Source: Sophora flavescens (lineage: Eukaryota > Streptophyta > Magnoliopsida > Fabales > Fabaceae). From it: DNA of 64,000 bases. The notes below the pieces were generated by a model, which was given only the letters and a program-made list of their open reading frames with translations, was not told where the DNA came from and did not search any database. Positions 1-10,082 of this stretch are shown piece after piece (the first letter of the stretch is position 1; each line of letters opens with the position of its first letter). Location of the stretch: NCBI GenBank assembly GCA_030762895.1, contig CM061068.1, positions 45,411,615 through 45,475,614 on the forward strand, given 5' to 3'. The position numbers were made by a program, and so were the translations under genes.

Positions 1-939
1 CCCCGCGAACACACTCTCGCCTCGCGAGAATCCAAATTGAAAGCGCGCCAAAACTAATGAAGATTAGTTTAGTTACGAATCCTTGTTGAGATCAGTTTAG
101 TTACGAATCCAAGTTTTTCCACTTGTTGAGATCAGTTTAGTTACGAATCCTTGTTTTCTTCTGGAGCTGCGTCTCCCTTTTTCTTATTTTATTTTATTAT
201 GGAGATTATGTCGGATTGTTTGTACGTCGCCACGGGCATGAGGAACTAATCCCCTCGTCCGAGGGATCAATGAAGCCGCCCATGGCGGTATAGTGTTCAT
301 GTAATGTATGTCTTTCTCCCTTGTCTCAATTTATGTTTTCCAATTCTGATTTGATTGTGTTGATCATATGTGTTGCGTGATTGACTAGTTAAACGTGTTG
401 AGGCTGATCGGCAATTCGCGTTTTAGAACTTGGATTGGAATCACTAATTGAATAATGAGCACGACAGTGGATTTAGGAGATTAGTGCAACCTTATAGGGA
501 ACAAGAATTAATAGAATTCGACATTAGGATTATGAGACCTAGTAAGTAATTAATCCAATCGTCGAATACGCCCTATTGAGCACGACAGTGGATATAGGAG
601 AAATTGGGGGTCCCGGTTGACATTGTAATTGAACTTAGGGAGGAATTCATCATCACTTGGGTACTATACATGATTGGGTAGGTGGATTTGAGACCTTGGA
701 TATTTTAATTTCTGATTTTAAAACATTAGCTTTATTTGATTTGTTATTGAATTGCGATAATAATATCTCTCTCTCTCAACCACTTTCCTCACTTAACCAA
801 ACGTATCTGATTTCTCGCGGATTAGTTGAATTGGTAGCCCAATCCCTGAGTTCGACCTCGATAAATTCTTACCGTGTTTCTTTTATTACTTGCGACGACC
901 CGGTACACTTGCCGGTGATCCAACAGGGGGGGTGTTACA
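1..939 (+). mobile_element. Athila/Tat-like LTR, left end outside window
   Basis: This is the right-hand part of an LTR. Its last 550 bases resemble the reverse complement of the solo LTR at 8270-9642, sharing the stretch from the GC-rich block through the ACTTGCGAC motif near the end, so this copy lies in the opposite orientation. The terminus is best placed at GTTACA (939), matching the TGTAAC start of the other copy; an earlier CA at 925 is an alternative. Positions 60-150 carry three short direct repeats of AGTTTAGTTACGAATCC. No PBS follows, so a solo or truncated LTR is likely. Positions 940-1007 match nothing I recognise and look like junction filler before the gypsy pol fragment. Clade assignment rests on the LTR-end resemblance to the tRNA-Asp-primed element at 63 kb. 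Confidence 0.65.
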
Positions 940-1007
940 AAACTCACTTTAATAATTTCTACATCTCAAAAAAGATTAGTCTCCGACATTCAACTTGAGG
1001 GTACGGA

Positions 1008-2760
1008 CCTACTTTTAATGTTTTCAGTGACCATAAGAGCTTGAAGTACCTGTTTAATCAGAAGGAGTTGAATATGCGTCAGAGACGTTGGTTAGAATTC
1101 CTGAAGGATTATGACTTTCAACTACAGTATCACCCTGGAAAGGCGAATGTAGTGGCTGATGCCTTGAGCAGGAAGATAATTCACGCATCAGTGATGATGG
1201 TTAAAGAGCAGGAATTGTTGGAACAATTCCGAGATCTAAGTTAGTTAGTTGAGAGTACATTAGGAAAACTGTGTCTGAACAGGACCACTGTGTCAAATGG
1301 ATTAATGGAGAAGATAAAGGAGAAGCAAGAGACTGATCAGTATCTACAGACAGAAAAAGACTTAGTACGTCAAGGAGCCCTGTCAGAATTTAGAGAAGGA
1401 ACAAATGGAATCTTGAGGTTTGGCGAGAGAATCTGTGTACTTGATGATGTTGAGCTGAGGAATCTGATTTTAGAAGAGGCTCATAAGAGCAGGTTGAGTA
1501 TGAACCCAGGGGCCACGAAGATGTATCAAGATCTTAAGAAGTTGTACTGGTGGTATGGGATGAAGAGAGATGTAATGGAATACGTCGCTTCTTGTTTGGT
1601 ATGTCAGAAAGCCAAAGTGGAACACCAGAGACCAGTAGGAATGTTACAGTCTTTAGATATTCCAGAATGGAAATGGGATGGAATCTCAATGGATTTCGTG
1701 ACCAGTTTACCAAGGAGTAAGAAGGGGTATGAGGCTATATGGGTAATAGTGGACCGACTGACTAAGTCAGCTCACTTTTTACCAATCAATATGAGATACT
1801 CTATGGAGAAGTTAACCCAACTGTACATCGGAGAGATTGTTAGACTGCATGGTGTGCCTTCAAGCATTGTTTCAGACTGAGACCCACGATTTACATCGAG
1901 GTTTTGGCAGAGTTTGTAACAATCACTTGGAACGAAACTCGGATTGAGTTTCGCATATCATCCGCAGACGGATGGACAAACGGAAAGGACAATCGAGTCA
2001 CTAGAGGACTTGTTGAGAGCTTGTGTTTTGGAGGATGTCGGGGGTTGGGACAAGTCCCTACCGTTGATAGAATTCACCTACAATAATAGCTTCCATTCAA
2101 GCACTGGAATGGCACCTTATGAAGCCCTATATGGTCGACGATGTCGGACACCTTTGTGTTGGTATCAGGATGGTGAGAGTTTGATGTTGGGTACAGACTT
2201 CGTGCAACAAACAACAGAAAAGGTGAAGATGATCCAGGAGAAAATGAGGACTACTCAGAGCCAACAGAAGAGCTACGCGGACAAGAGACTACGACCTCTA
2301 GAGTTTGGGGAAGACGAACATATATTCTTGAGAGTCACGCCAACGACTGGGATTGGCAGAGTACTAAAGTCCAGAAAGCTTACACCCAGGTTCATTGGAC
2401 CCTACCAAATTCTTCGTCGTGTGGGTCCAGTAGCTTATAAAATATCTTTACCACCTTTTCTTTCCAATACCCATGATGTTTTTCATGTCTCTTAGTTGAG
2501 AAAATACATTTCTGATCCATCACATATCATAAAGCCTGATAAAGTATAGTTAAAAGAGAATATGTCCTTTATGACTTCGCCAGCACGAATCACGTATAGG
2601 ATGACAAAGCAGCTCAGAGGTAAGCAAATTCATTTAGTCAAAGTCATCTGGAATGAGACAACCGGAGAAGCAACGTGGGAAGCTGAGGACAAGATGAAGT
2701 TGCAGTACCTTGAGTTATTTCATGCTTTAATGTATGAAATTCTTTTTAGAGGGGTAGAGT
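1008..2760 (+). pseudogene. Tekay/Del-type gypsy pol, 3' part (RNase H end, integrase, chromodomain)
   Basis: Conceptual translation in a single frame gives the end of RNase H (YHPGKANVVADALSRK), the integrase zinc-binding region (CLVCQKAKVEHQRP), the integrase core (WDGISMDFVTSLP, HPQTDGQTERT) and a C-terminal chromodomain (VKVIWNETTGEATWE). It is nearly identical to 11652-13376. The frame is broken by TAG near 1242, TGA at 1878-1880 and TAA near 1914; the last two are CGA and CAA in the other copy. TAG also occurs after the integrase at about 2493. A purine tract (2748-2760) leads directly into the LTR at 2761, so this is the 3' end of an upstream element whose 3' LTR is the 5' LTR of the next one. 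The 5' part of this pol gene and its gag are absent, apparently cut off by the junction at about 940-1007. Confidence 0.9.
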
Positions 2761-3362
2761 TGTAACACCCTATTTTTTGTATGCTTCTTTTATACATGCT
2801 TTAATGTATTTAATTTTGATAAAATCCAGAGGATGATTTTATTTAAAATAAAATCATTTTCTTCTGTTGTTTTATCGTATGAATTCACAGTAAAATTTTC
2901 GATCGAAAATTCAGACGAAAACCGGTCTGGGTTCTCACTGCCAGTACAAGTTTACTAGGCTAGAGATAAAATTTGAATTTGTGAACGAGACGGTTAGTGT
3001 TTTTATGATGTTTTGTGTGGGTTTGGAGTTTTTCGAAAAATCTTGTTCGGGGCCAAATCTTAGGGATTTCCCAGGCGAAATCGTCGGGAAATACGATCGG
3101 GGAAGTCATCTGATATGCAATGGAGCAAAGCATCAAGAGGATGAAGTGATATGTAGTGACTTGATGTGAAGGCTATGACACACCTCAAAAAGTGAATCTT
3201 GACTTTATTTCAAAATCTCACTTTTTCATCTTTCTCTCTCCAATCACATCACATCACCTTAACTCCTTATCCTCTCTACAAGCAACCCACCTTCTTTCTT
3301 CTTCTTTCTTCTCTTCTTTCTTCTTCTTCCTCTCCAAAACCGTGCCACTCTCCTTCATTCTC

Positions 3363-3370
3363 TATAAATA
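3363..3370 (+). promoter_or_regulatory. TATA box of the Tekay LTR
   Basis: TATAAATA lies inside a TC-rich stretch and is followed by a pyrimidine-rich leader, as expected for the U3/R boundary of a plant LTR. The same box is at 13986-13993 in the 3' LTR. If transcription starts about 30 bases downstream, nearly 3.9 kb of LTR would be transcribed as an untranslated leader before gag. The long ORFs read through this TC-rich leader are low-complexity artefacts. Confidence 0.6.
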
Positions 3371-3807
3371 CCCTTCATTTCCACCATTCATCACTTTCCT
3401 CCATTTTCTCACATTTTCACTTTGCTACCTTTCTTCTTCTTCTTCTCTCTTACAAAGTTTACATTTTTATCAAGCTTTTCTCTTAAAGTTCTTCATCAAA
3501 GTTGTTCATCTTTTTAAGGGTAATACTTCTATGTTGTTCTCTTTTTCAAAGTTTCATCTTTTGTTTCAAAGTTTTCTTCATATGCTCTTTATGTGCTTTT
3601 AACTTCTAAAACCTCTCAAAAATGGTAGAAAACTCCTTTTGAGTTGAAACCACTTTCTATATTCTTGTATTTACTCATACTATCACATACTAAAAGGTTG
3701 TGTAAAACAAAGTTTCCTAACCTCTTCTTTCTAAGGAGGCCGAAACCATGTATATGGTTTAGATGGATCTTGTTTCAACTTTTACAAGTATGAGTTTGTA
3801 TTTGAGT

Positions 3808-4560
3808 TTCATTTCCAAGATGATCATGGGCCAAGGCTCCTTTATGTTAAAGGATGCTATGTCTAAGTGATTGGAAAGTTTAAAGATTTGTTTTCCAAGA
3901 TGATCATGGACCAAGGCTCCTTTATGTTAAAGGATGCTATGTCTAAGTGATTGGAAAGTTTAAAGATTTGTTTTCCAAAATGATCATAGACCAAGGCTCC
4001 TTTATGTTAAAGGATGCTATGTCTAAAAGATTGGAAAGTTTAAAATGATCATAGACCAAGACTCCTTGATATAGGAGGATGCTAGGTCCAAGAGATTGGA
4101 AAGTTTGAAGATTTATAACCCCTATTTCTTGAAAAGGCCGAAACCTTCAATAGTTATGGCAAAGATGTTGAGTTTTGTTTTCCAAAGTGATCATGGACTA
4201 AAAAGCTCCTTATGTTAAAGGATGCTATGTCTAAGTGATTGGAAAGTTTAAAATATTTTCTTGCTTTATTTTCCTATGATGGCCGAATGTAACATTTGAC
4301 CTAGGATGTGTTATTTTGTTTTGTTTTCCAAGATGATTATGGATTAAAGCTCCTTTATGTTAAAGGATGCTATGTCCAAAAGATTGGATGATTTAAAGAC
4401 CTCTAACCTCACAAACTTGTTAAGGCCGAACCTAAGAGTTCATGGTCTAAGACATTTGATTTTTCCATTTTCCAAAATGATCATGGTTTCAAGCTCCTTA
4501 CTATGTATGGATGTTAACCTAAAGAGATTGGAAAGTTTAGAAATTCCTAGCCTATTTATC
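3808..4560 (+). repeat. Diverged tandem repeats inside the LTR
   Basis: Seven units start with TTTTCCAAGATGATCATGG or a variant. Each then carries CTCCTTTATGTTAAAGGATGC and ends in GATTGGAAAGTTTAAAG or a variant. The first three are head to tail with a period near 80 bp; later units are separated by spacers holding a GGCCGAA motif. The equivalent array in the 3' LTR is at about 14430-15260. In this LTR units 3 and 4 are joined by a deletion, consistent with slippage or recombination between repeats. Confidence 0.85.
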
Positions 4561-6369
4561 TATGCTTGGCCGAAACCCTAAGTCAAGTACTTAGTGGGAT
4601 TTTTAATTCAACTTTGTTAAAATATTGTTGTTTATGAACTTCTAGCACTTAAGGATCATAAATCCAAGAGTCACATAAATTTCGGAAACCCCTAATCCTA
4701 GTTTATTGTATGAACCGAACCTATACCTTGTGATTAGTGTTCTTGAGTTGATTTATTTTTTTTAACTCATGATTTTATGTTGGTAACCTTAGACTTCCAT
4801 CGCCGGAGAAGCGAGGACGTTCGTGAACCTTCTTTTTCAAATCAAAAACTCTTAACTCTGACGTGAGGTAAGAGGGGATTTCCTAAAGATATTCAATAAC
4901 TGTATGTATGTGTGTAGGTGTTTAACTGGATATTTATATGTTGATTGAGCTTACTTGGTTATCTAATGTACTTGAACGGTTATGCTATTATCTTATGTTG
5001 AACTGTGCTTGTTCTAAATGTTATAATGCATATCTGTGATGAACTGTTTTCAACTGTGATATTAGCATTGAACTGAGAATATATATTGCTGTTGATTGAA
5101 AGTTTGCTAAGCCGGACTTGTGTCTGTGCTCAACTATTATAAGGGTTAAAAACCTTAATAAGCTTTGAAGATGAAGGGATTGATGTTTTTTTTTTTTCCA
5201 AAAGCTCATTAACTTAAAGTGCTTGTTTTAAATGTTGAAATGGTTTTGGTGAACTATTGTTATACAAGAGAAAAATCCTTTTCGAACTATGTGTCTTCAA
5301 GTGAAAACTTTCAAGATTATTTGGCAATATCCTATTGGGAATTTTCAAAGATAAAAGTATTTCAAAGATGCTTTATAAAAGATTTTCAAAGAAAAGGTAT
5401 TCTCCTAAATGTTTTAGAAATTTTCCGATAGCCTGGATAGGTTTTCGAGGATTCAGTTTTGAATTTGATTTTCACTGAACGAAAAATAAGTACTTAAGAA
5501 AGAGAATCTAGTACGTGAGACGTCGCCTCTAGTATTCAGTTATACGCACGTGATCTTGGATCAGTGTTAATTCGGGGCCATGGGTATTATTCATGATGTT
5601 CTGGACTGAGAGTCCAATTCTCTAAATCGAGGATAGTGCGTTCTGATTTCGTTATTGTGGACTGTGTGTCCTAATCACGTTGTTGTGGACTGTGTGTCCT
5701 AACCACGTTGTGATGAACATTGTTAAAGGTGAATGTTGTTTTCTACGACCACAAACCTTGACTGCGGCATCGGTCTCGGGCATTATGATTGAGCATTCGG
5801 ACCGTGTGTCCTATGCTTTTAAATATTCAAGTGATGGGGAAATGATGATTAAGTCGTTAGCTTCGAGCTGCGACAACGAAAAAGAATGAACACAAAGAAA
5901 ACCTTTTAAATAAAACATTTTCTCATATCCATTTCCCCAGGCAGACGTGCTTTCTTATATATCAGATACAAGGTGATATCTGGGAGTCTGTCCATGTAAC
6001 CGAGTTCAGAGGCACATGTGACGTTGCTCGTCCTGAGACCTTAAATGCATGAGGGTATGGAGGAAACTGCCCGGTGGGCTAGAGATTGACTAACTCTAAT
6101 TCTTCTCCAGTGAAAAACGGTGTTGATATCTCATGAGATTAGGATAGAGCCTGATATTGAAGTGTCATGCATATTTTTGAAAATTATTTGTGCGGGTTAG
6201 AGATCCCTTGATATAACACAGTTATATTATGATTATGCATGATTTAACTGTTGACTTGATTATGTGTTGCATGTATCATGTATATGGTTGTTGTGGGATA
6301 TATCTTATGACGGTATCTCACTCTTGCACAACTGTATGTTCTGTTCTTTTCTTCTTGTATCGGGTATGC

Positions 6370-6800
6370 ACGTGCTCTTAGATGGATCCGGACGTTCCCT
6401 TAGCACAGACGAGCTCGAGGAGCAAGGTATATTGATCACGCTGGGTCGGCAGGGAATTGGACTATACACGAGGGTGCGACGACCACGACATATCGGGGAC
6501 TAGTCACGACCATCGAAACGAATGCTAAAGGAGTGCCCGTACGAAGGATTCATACCGTTGAGACGAGGACTGTGACGCTTCCACCTCCATGGTACTACCT
6601 CCATATGCTACAAGTCACCGGACTCCTTCACGAGCACTTTGATCCAGTGGAACCGCTTGCAGAGGATCGAGTGGAGGAGGATCTCGAAGAGGATCCCGAG
6701 GAAGAGCCTCTTGAGTTCATAGAGGTCGAGGACGAGGATTAGGAGGAGCCAGAGTACCATCCGTAGGATCCCGGTGATGACGACGTCCCTATCGACGATG
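6370..6800 (+). pseudogene. Acidic ORF inside the 5' LTR, broken
   Basis: This is the counterpart of the open frame at 17036-17548. From the ATG near 6366 the frame reads a DELEEQG segment, then a conserved basic stretch (LYTRVRRPRH), but an extra ACTAG at about 6499 adds a stop. Further down, the Glu/Asp-rich part is stopped by TAG near 6739 and again near 6764, where the 3' LTR copy has CAG at both sites. I recognise no known domain; function is unknown. Confidence 0.5.
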
Positions 6801-7276
6801 GCAGTGACGTTATTGATCCGGCAACTGATATCTCGTCTGAAGGTAGCGTCTGTGGTCACTCTGCATGCAGGAGGCATTGGTATATCATTTGTCGGGTTTT
6901 GGAGTTGTCCCGATAGTCCCTAGGCTTTTAGAGTCATCTTTTGAGTCTTGTACCCAATTCCCTATTCCCGGTTTGATGTTTTCCTTTTACCTATTTCTTC
7001 AGTAGCTGTTTCAATGTATGTTTGCCAGTTCGACAAGGCCTGTTTTGTAATCAAACCTAAGATCCCAAGTGGGACAGTCGTATCTATATGTATGATGTTT
7101 ATTTTCATGTTCTGAGTGTTCATCACCTTTTCTTAACTGCTTTAAAAAAAATGAGTACCCTTTTTCAGTTACCTTATATAAAAGGTTATTTTTCCGAAGG
7201 CGACCAATGTTTTAAATAAGTTTATTTTCCACAATGGGTAACCATGTGATGTCGGGTTTTAGGGTGTCGCATCAGT

Positions 7277-7288
7277 TGGTATTAGAGC
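7277..7288 (+). other. Primer binding site (initiator-Met tRNA type)
   Basis: TGGTATTAGAGC begins five bases after the 5' LTR end. It is the usual TGGTATCAGAGC site with one C to T change. It marks the start of the internal region and fixes the orientation of the element. Confidence 0.85.
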
Positions 7289-7453
7289 TAGTCGAGTCCT
7301 TCGGGAATGTTTGGGTTTAGGTCTGTTGTGTTGAAGTTATGTTTTCTCTGTCTGGATGTTGTTTGAATTACTTCTTTGAGGTAATGTGTGATAACCCGTG
7401 GTTCAAATCCCTTTTCTGGCTGTTATCTGACTGATTGTGTGGTATAGGTCAGT

Positions 7454-8269
7454 ATGAACCAGAGAGTGCTCGTGGACGTGGACGAGGCTACGGAGGAATG
7501 GATTATGCTGCCCAAGCGCTGGCTGACGTGGCTGCTGCCATAGCTATTCAGACGGCTAATGCTCTGCCCAGAACCAACAGGAGCAACAGAGGGCAGAACA
7601 AGTTGTAGAGGGAAGGCATCTGGACGCTTTTCGACGTCAAAATCCATCGCAGTTTGATGGAGACGTGAATCCAATAAAGACTAATCTTTGGATTCAGGAG
7701 CTAGGGAAGATCTTCGATCTGGTACACACTCTAGAAGAATCTAAGGTACCCTATTTCGCGTTCCAGCTAGTGGGAGATGCTGAGTACTGGTGGAAGGGCA
7801 CCAGGCAGTTGTTGGAGGCTGAACATAGGCGATCACCTGGGGAGTATTTCGTGGCAAGTTTCTAGACAAATACTTTCCTCAGAGTGCCCGGAAAGAGAAG
7901 GAGCAATAGTTCATGAGGCTGAGTCAGCGGGACCTGACAGTAGGGGAGTATGCGGCGAGGTTTGAATCCCTTGCCAAGTATTTCTGTTTCTTTCAAGACA
8001 ATCCCAGTGAGGAATGGAAGTGTGAGCAGTTTGAAGCCGGTCTGCGCTTCGAGATTAAAGAATCGGTATTGTTGTTGGAGATCAGGAACTTCCAAGCACT
8101 AGTGGAGAAGTGCCGGAAAATTGAGATGATGCGCAGAGGAAGGGATAACAAGGGAAGCCCAGGAGGACCTGTTCGTCCTAAGAGCCAGAATCAAGGCCAG
8201 AATTCAAAATGGAAGTAGACCAGAGGAAGCCGTATCACTAGGCATCTAGCTACAACCAGAAACCACAAG
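7454..8269 (+). pseudogene. Tekay gag, 5' part, degenerate
   Basis: The first ATG after the PBS is at 7454, but the frame fails early; a neighbouring frame reads a Gly/Arg-rich N-terminus. The retrotransposon gag domain is clear in pieces: DPI-like NPIKTNLWIQE, then FQLVGDAEYWWKG, then, after a one-base loss near 7850 and a CAG-type TAG at about 7909, MRLSQRDLTVGEYAARFESL. The product would be the capsid/nucleocapsid protein of virus-like particles. At 8269 the gene is interrupted by the solo LTR; it resumes at 9643 after a 115-bp repeat of its own sequence. Confidence 0.85.
8155..8269 (+). repeat. Left copy of 115-bp direct duplication flanking the inserted LTR
   Basis: This segment of gag, from AAGCCCAGG to ACAAG, is repeated at 9643-9757 with only three differences. 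It ends exactly where the inserted LTR begins. Confidence 0.92.
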
Positions 8270-9642
8270 TGTAACGGCAAGTCGCAAGTAATAAAATAAC
8301 ACGGTAAGAATTTACCGAGGTCGAACACAAGGATTGGGCTACCAATTCAACCAATTCGCGAGAAGTTCGATACGTTTGGTCAAGCGACAGAAGGTGGTTG
8401 AGAGAGAGAAAATAGGATTGTAATCTAAATTAACAAATCTAATAAAATAATTAACTAAAAATCTGAAATCTAAAATGTCCAAGGTCACAAATCCACCTAC
8501 CCAATCATGCATACCCAAGTGATGATGATTCTTTCCTAAGTTCAATTACAATGTCAACCAGGACCCCCAAATTCTCCTATATCCACTGTCGTGCTCAATA
8601 GGACATATTCGATGATTGGATTAATTACTTACTAGGTCTCATAATCCTAATCATCAAACTCTATTAATTCTTGTTCCCTATAAGGTTGCACCGATCTCCT
8701 ACTCACTCTCATGCAATAGTCGATCGATGATCCCAATTCAAGTTCTAAAACACAAATTGCCTCCTAAGCCTCATCACGTTTAACTAGTCAATCACGAATG
8801 CATATGATCAACACAATCAAATCAGAATTGGAAAACATTAATTGAAAGAAGGGAGAAAGGCATACATCACATCGAATCTACACCGCCATGGGTGGCTTCA
8901 TTGTTCCCTCAGACGAGGGGATTAGTTCCTCATGCTCATAGACAAACAATCGGACACAACCACCATAGTAAAATAAAAGAAGAAAAGAAGGAGACGCAGC
9001 TCCAAAGAGACAAGAAATCGTCCTAAACGCTACTCTAAACAAGTGGAAAAACTAGGATTCGGATCCCCCTTCTGATCTGAAACAGCAATATATAGAGTTC
9101 TAATTCTGCGCTCGCTCGCGAGACGAACATTAAAATTGGCGCGCATTCAACTTGGACTCTCGCGAGGCGAGCATCCTCTCGCGGGGTGAATTTCAGTTTT
9201 GGCTCCATCCTGAGTTTGAATGATCGCGAGGCGAACTGTGATTGGCGAGGCGAGACCGAAAGGATGATTTCTATGGCACAGTCAGGCCTTCAGGTTCGCG
9301 AGGCGAGACAGAATTGATGATTGTTGCTGCTTAGCTGGTCTTCAGGCTCGCGGGGCGATAATACTTTCGCGAGGCGAGTATCTCCAGAATGGCAATTTCC
9401 ACCGTTTCTTGACTTTCCTTGACTCTCGGAGCTTCACTTCTAACCTGAAACAATAAAAAGAAACAAAAAGCGTAATTCTATTCAAAATAGACTAAAAACT
9501 ACTAAAAATGCCTAGAACAAGTCAAAGTCTACTTAGGAACAAAACAAGGCAAATTTGGGTGAAAACGAGATTGAACTCGATTAATTTGCACAAAAACCAC
9601 AGTCTATCTAGTTATAAAACTAGATAAGCCAGAGGCTTATCA
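8270..9642 (-). mobile_element. Solo LTR (Athila/Tat-like) inserted in Tekay gag
   Basis: The 1373-bp insert starts TGTAACGG and ends CTTATCA on the plus strand. Read on the minus strand it starts TGATAAGCC, has a TATA-like CTATATATTG near 9090 and ends like other Athila/Tat LTRs (TTACTTGCGAC...). There is no internal region, PBS or PPT, so it is a solo LTR. It is related to 1-939. Between 9105 and 9385 a TCGCGAGGCGAG-like motif, built on the palindrome TCGCGA, occurs about seven times. It is flanked not by a 5-bp target duplication but by a 115-bp one. Confidence 0.8.
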
Positions 9643-9757
9643 AAGCCCAGGAGGACCTGTTCGTCCTAAGAGCCAGAATCAAGGCCATAATTCAAAATGG
9701 AAGCAGACCAGAGGAAGCCGTATCACTAGGCATCTAGCTACAACCAGAAACAACAAG
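9643..9757 (+). repeat. Right copy of 115-bp direct duplication
   Basis: This starts at the first base after the inserted LTR and repeats 8155-8269 up to the last base before it. After 9757 the gag reading continues normally. Confidence 0.92.
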
Positions 9758-10082
9758 CTCGTCCCAGTGTTTCGGGGACAGGAAGTGGAGGCCAGAGAAA
9801 CAACGATCAAGGCCAAGGAAGGAGATGTTTCAGGTGTGGAGATCCGAGCCACCTGGCCAATGCTTGCCCGAAGAAGGATTACGAGTGTAACAACTGTGAC
9901 CGCGTGGGACACTTGGCAAAGGAGTGTCGTGCACCGAAGAGGGAGCATTCTGTCAACCATGCCAGAGTAAACAAGCCAATCGTTAAGGGAAGAGTGTATA
10001 CCATGAGTGGTGCTGAGGCATCGAACTCCGATGATCTTGTGCAAGGTAAGTGCGACAATGCTGGTAATCTCTTTCTGTACTT
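9758..10082 (+). pseudogene. Tekay gag, 3' part with two zinc knuckles
   Basis: This encodes the nucleocapsid end of gag. Two CCHC knuckles are intact: CFRCGDPSHLANAC and CNNCDRVGHLAKEC, both C-X2-C-X4-H-X4-C, read from about 9826. It leads into the protease after a frame change near 10075, just before the catalytic FDSGA motif. Knuckles of this type bind genomic RNA for packaging. The segment is cut from the rest of gag by the inserted LTR. Confidence 0.9.

Larger units (their letters stand above)
2761..7271 (+). repeat. 5' LTR of Tekay/Del-type element (shared with upstream element)
   Basis: The 4511-bp LTR aligns along its whole length with 13377-17919. In order it has a TC-rich leader with a TATA box (3363-3370), seven diverged repeats of about 80 bp (3808-4560), an AT-rich middle, and a GC-richer acidic ORF remnant (about 6370-6800). 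Relative to the 3' LTR it lacks roughly 95 bp near 4042, where repeat units 3 and 4 were fused. It has an extra copy of a GGACTGTGTGTCCTAA segment near 5657-5700 and about 17 extra bases near 7085. The next LTR differs by scattered substitutions throughout, so the insertion is not very recent. Confidence 0.9.

Noticed and set aside
3192..3602. Ser/Phe/Leu-rich ORFs in the TC-rich LTR leader (also 13822-14159)
   Set aside because: Low-complexity pyrimidine-rich leader read in several frames; no domain, and it lies inside a known LTR.
7385..7415. Possible tRNA T-arm (GGTTCAAATCCC)
   Set aside because: No cloverleaf can be drawn around it; it lies between the PBS and gag.
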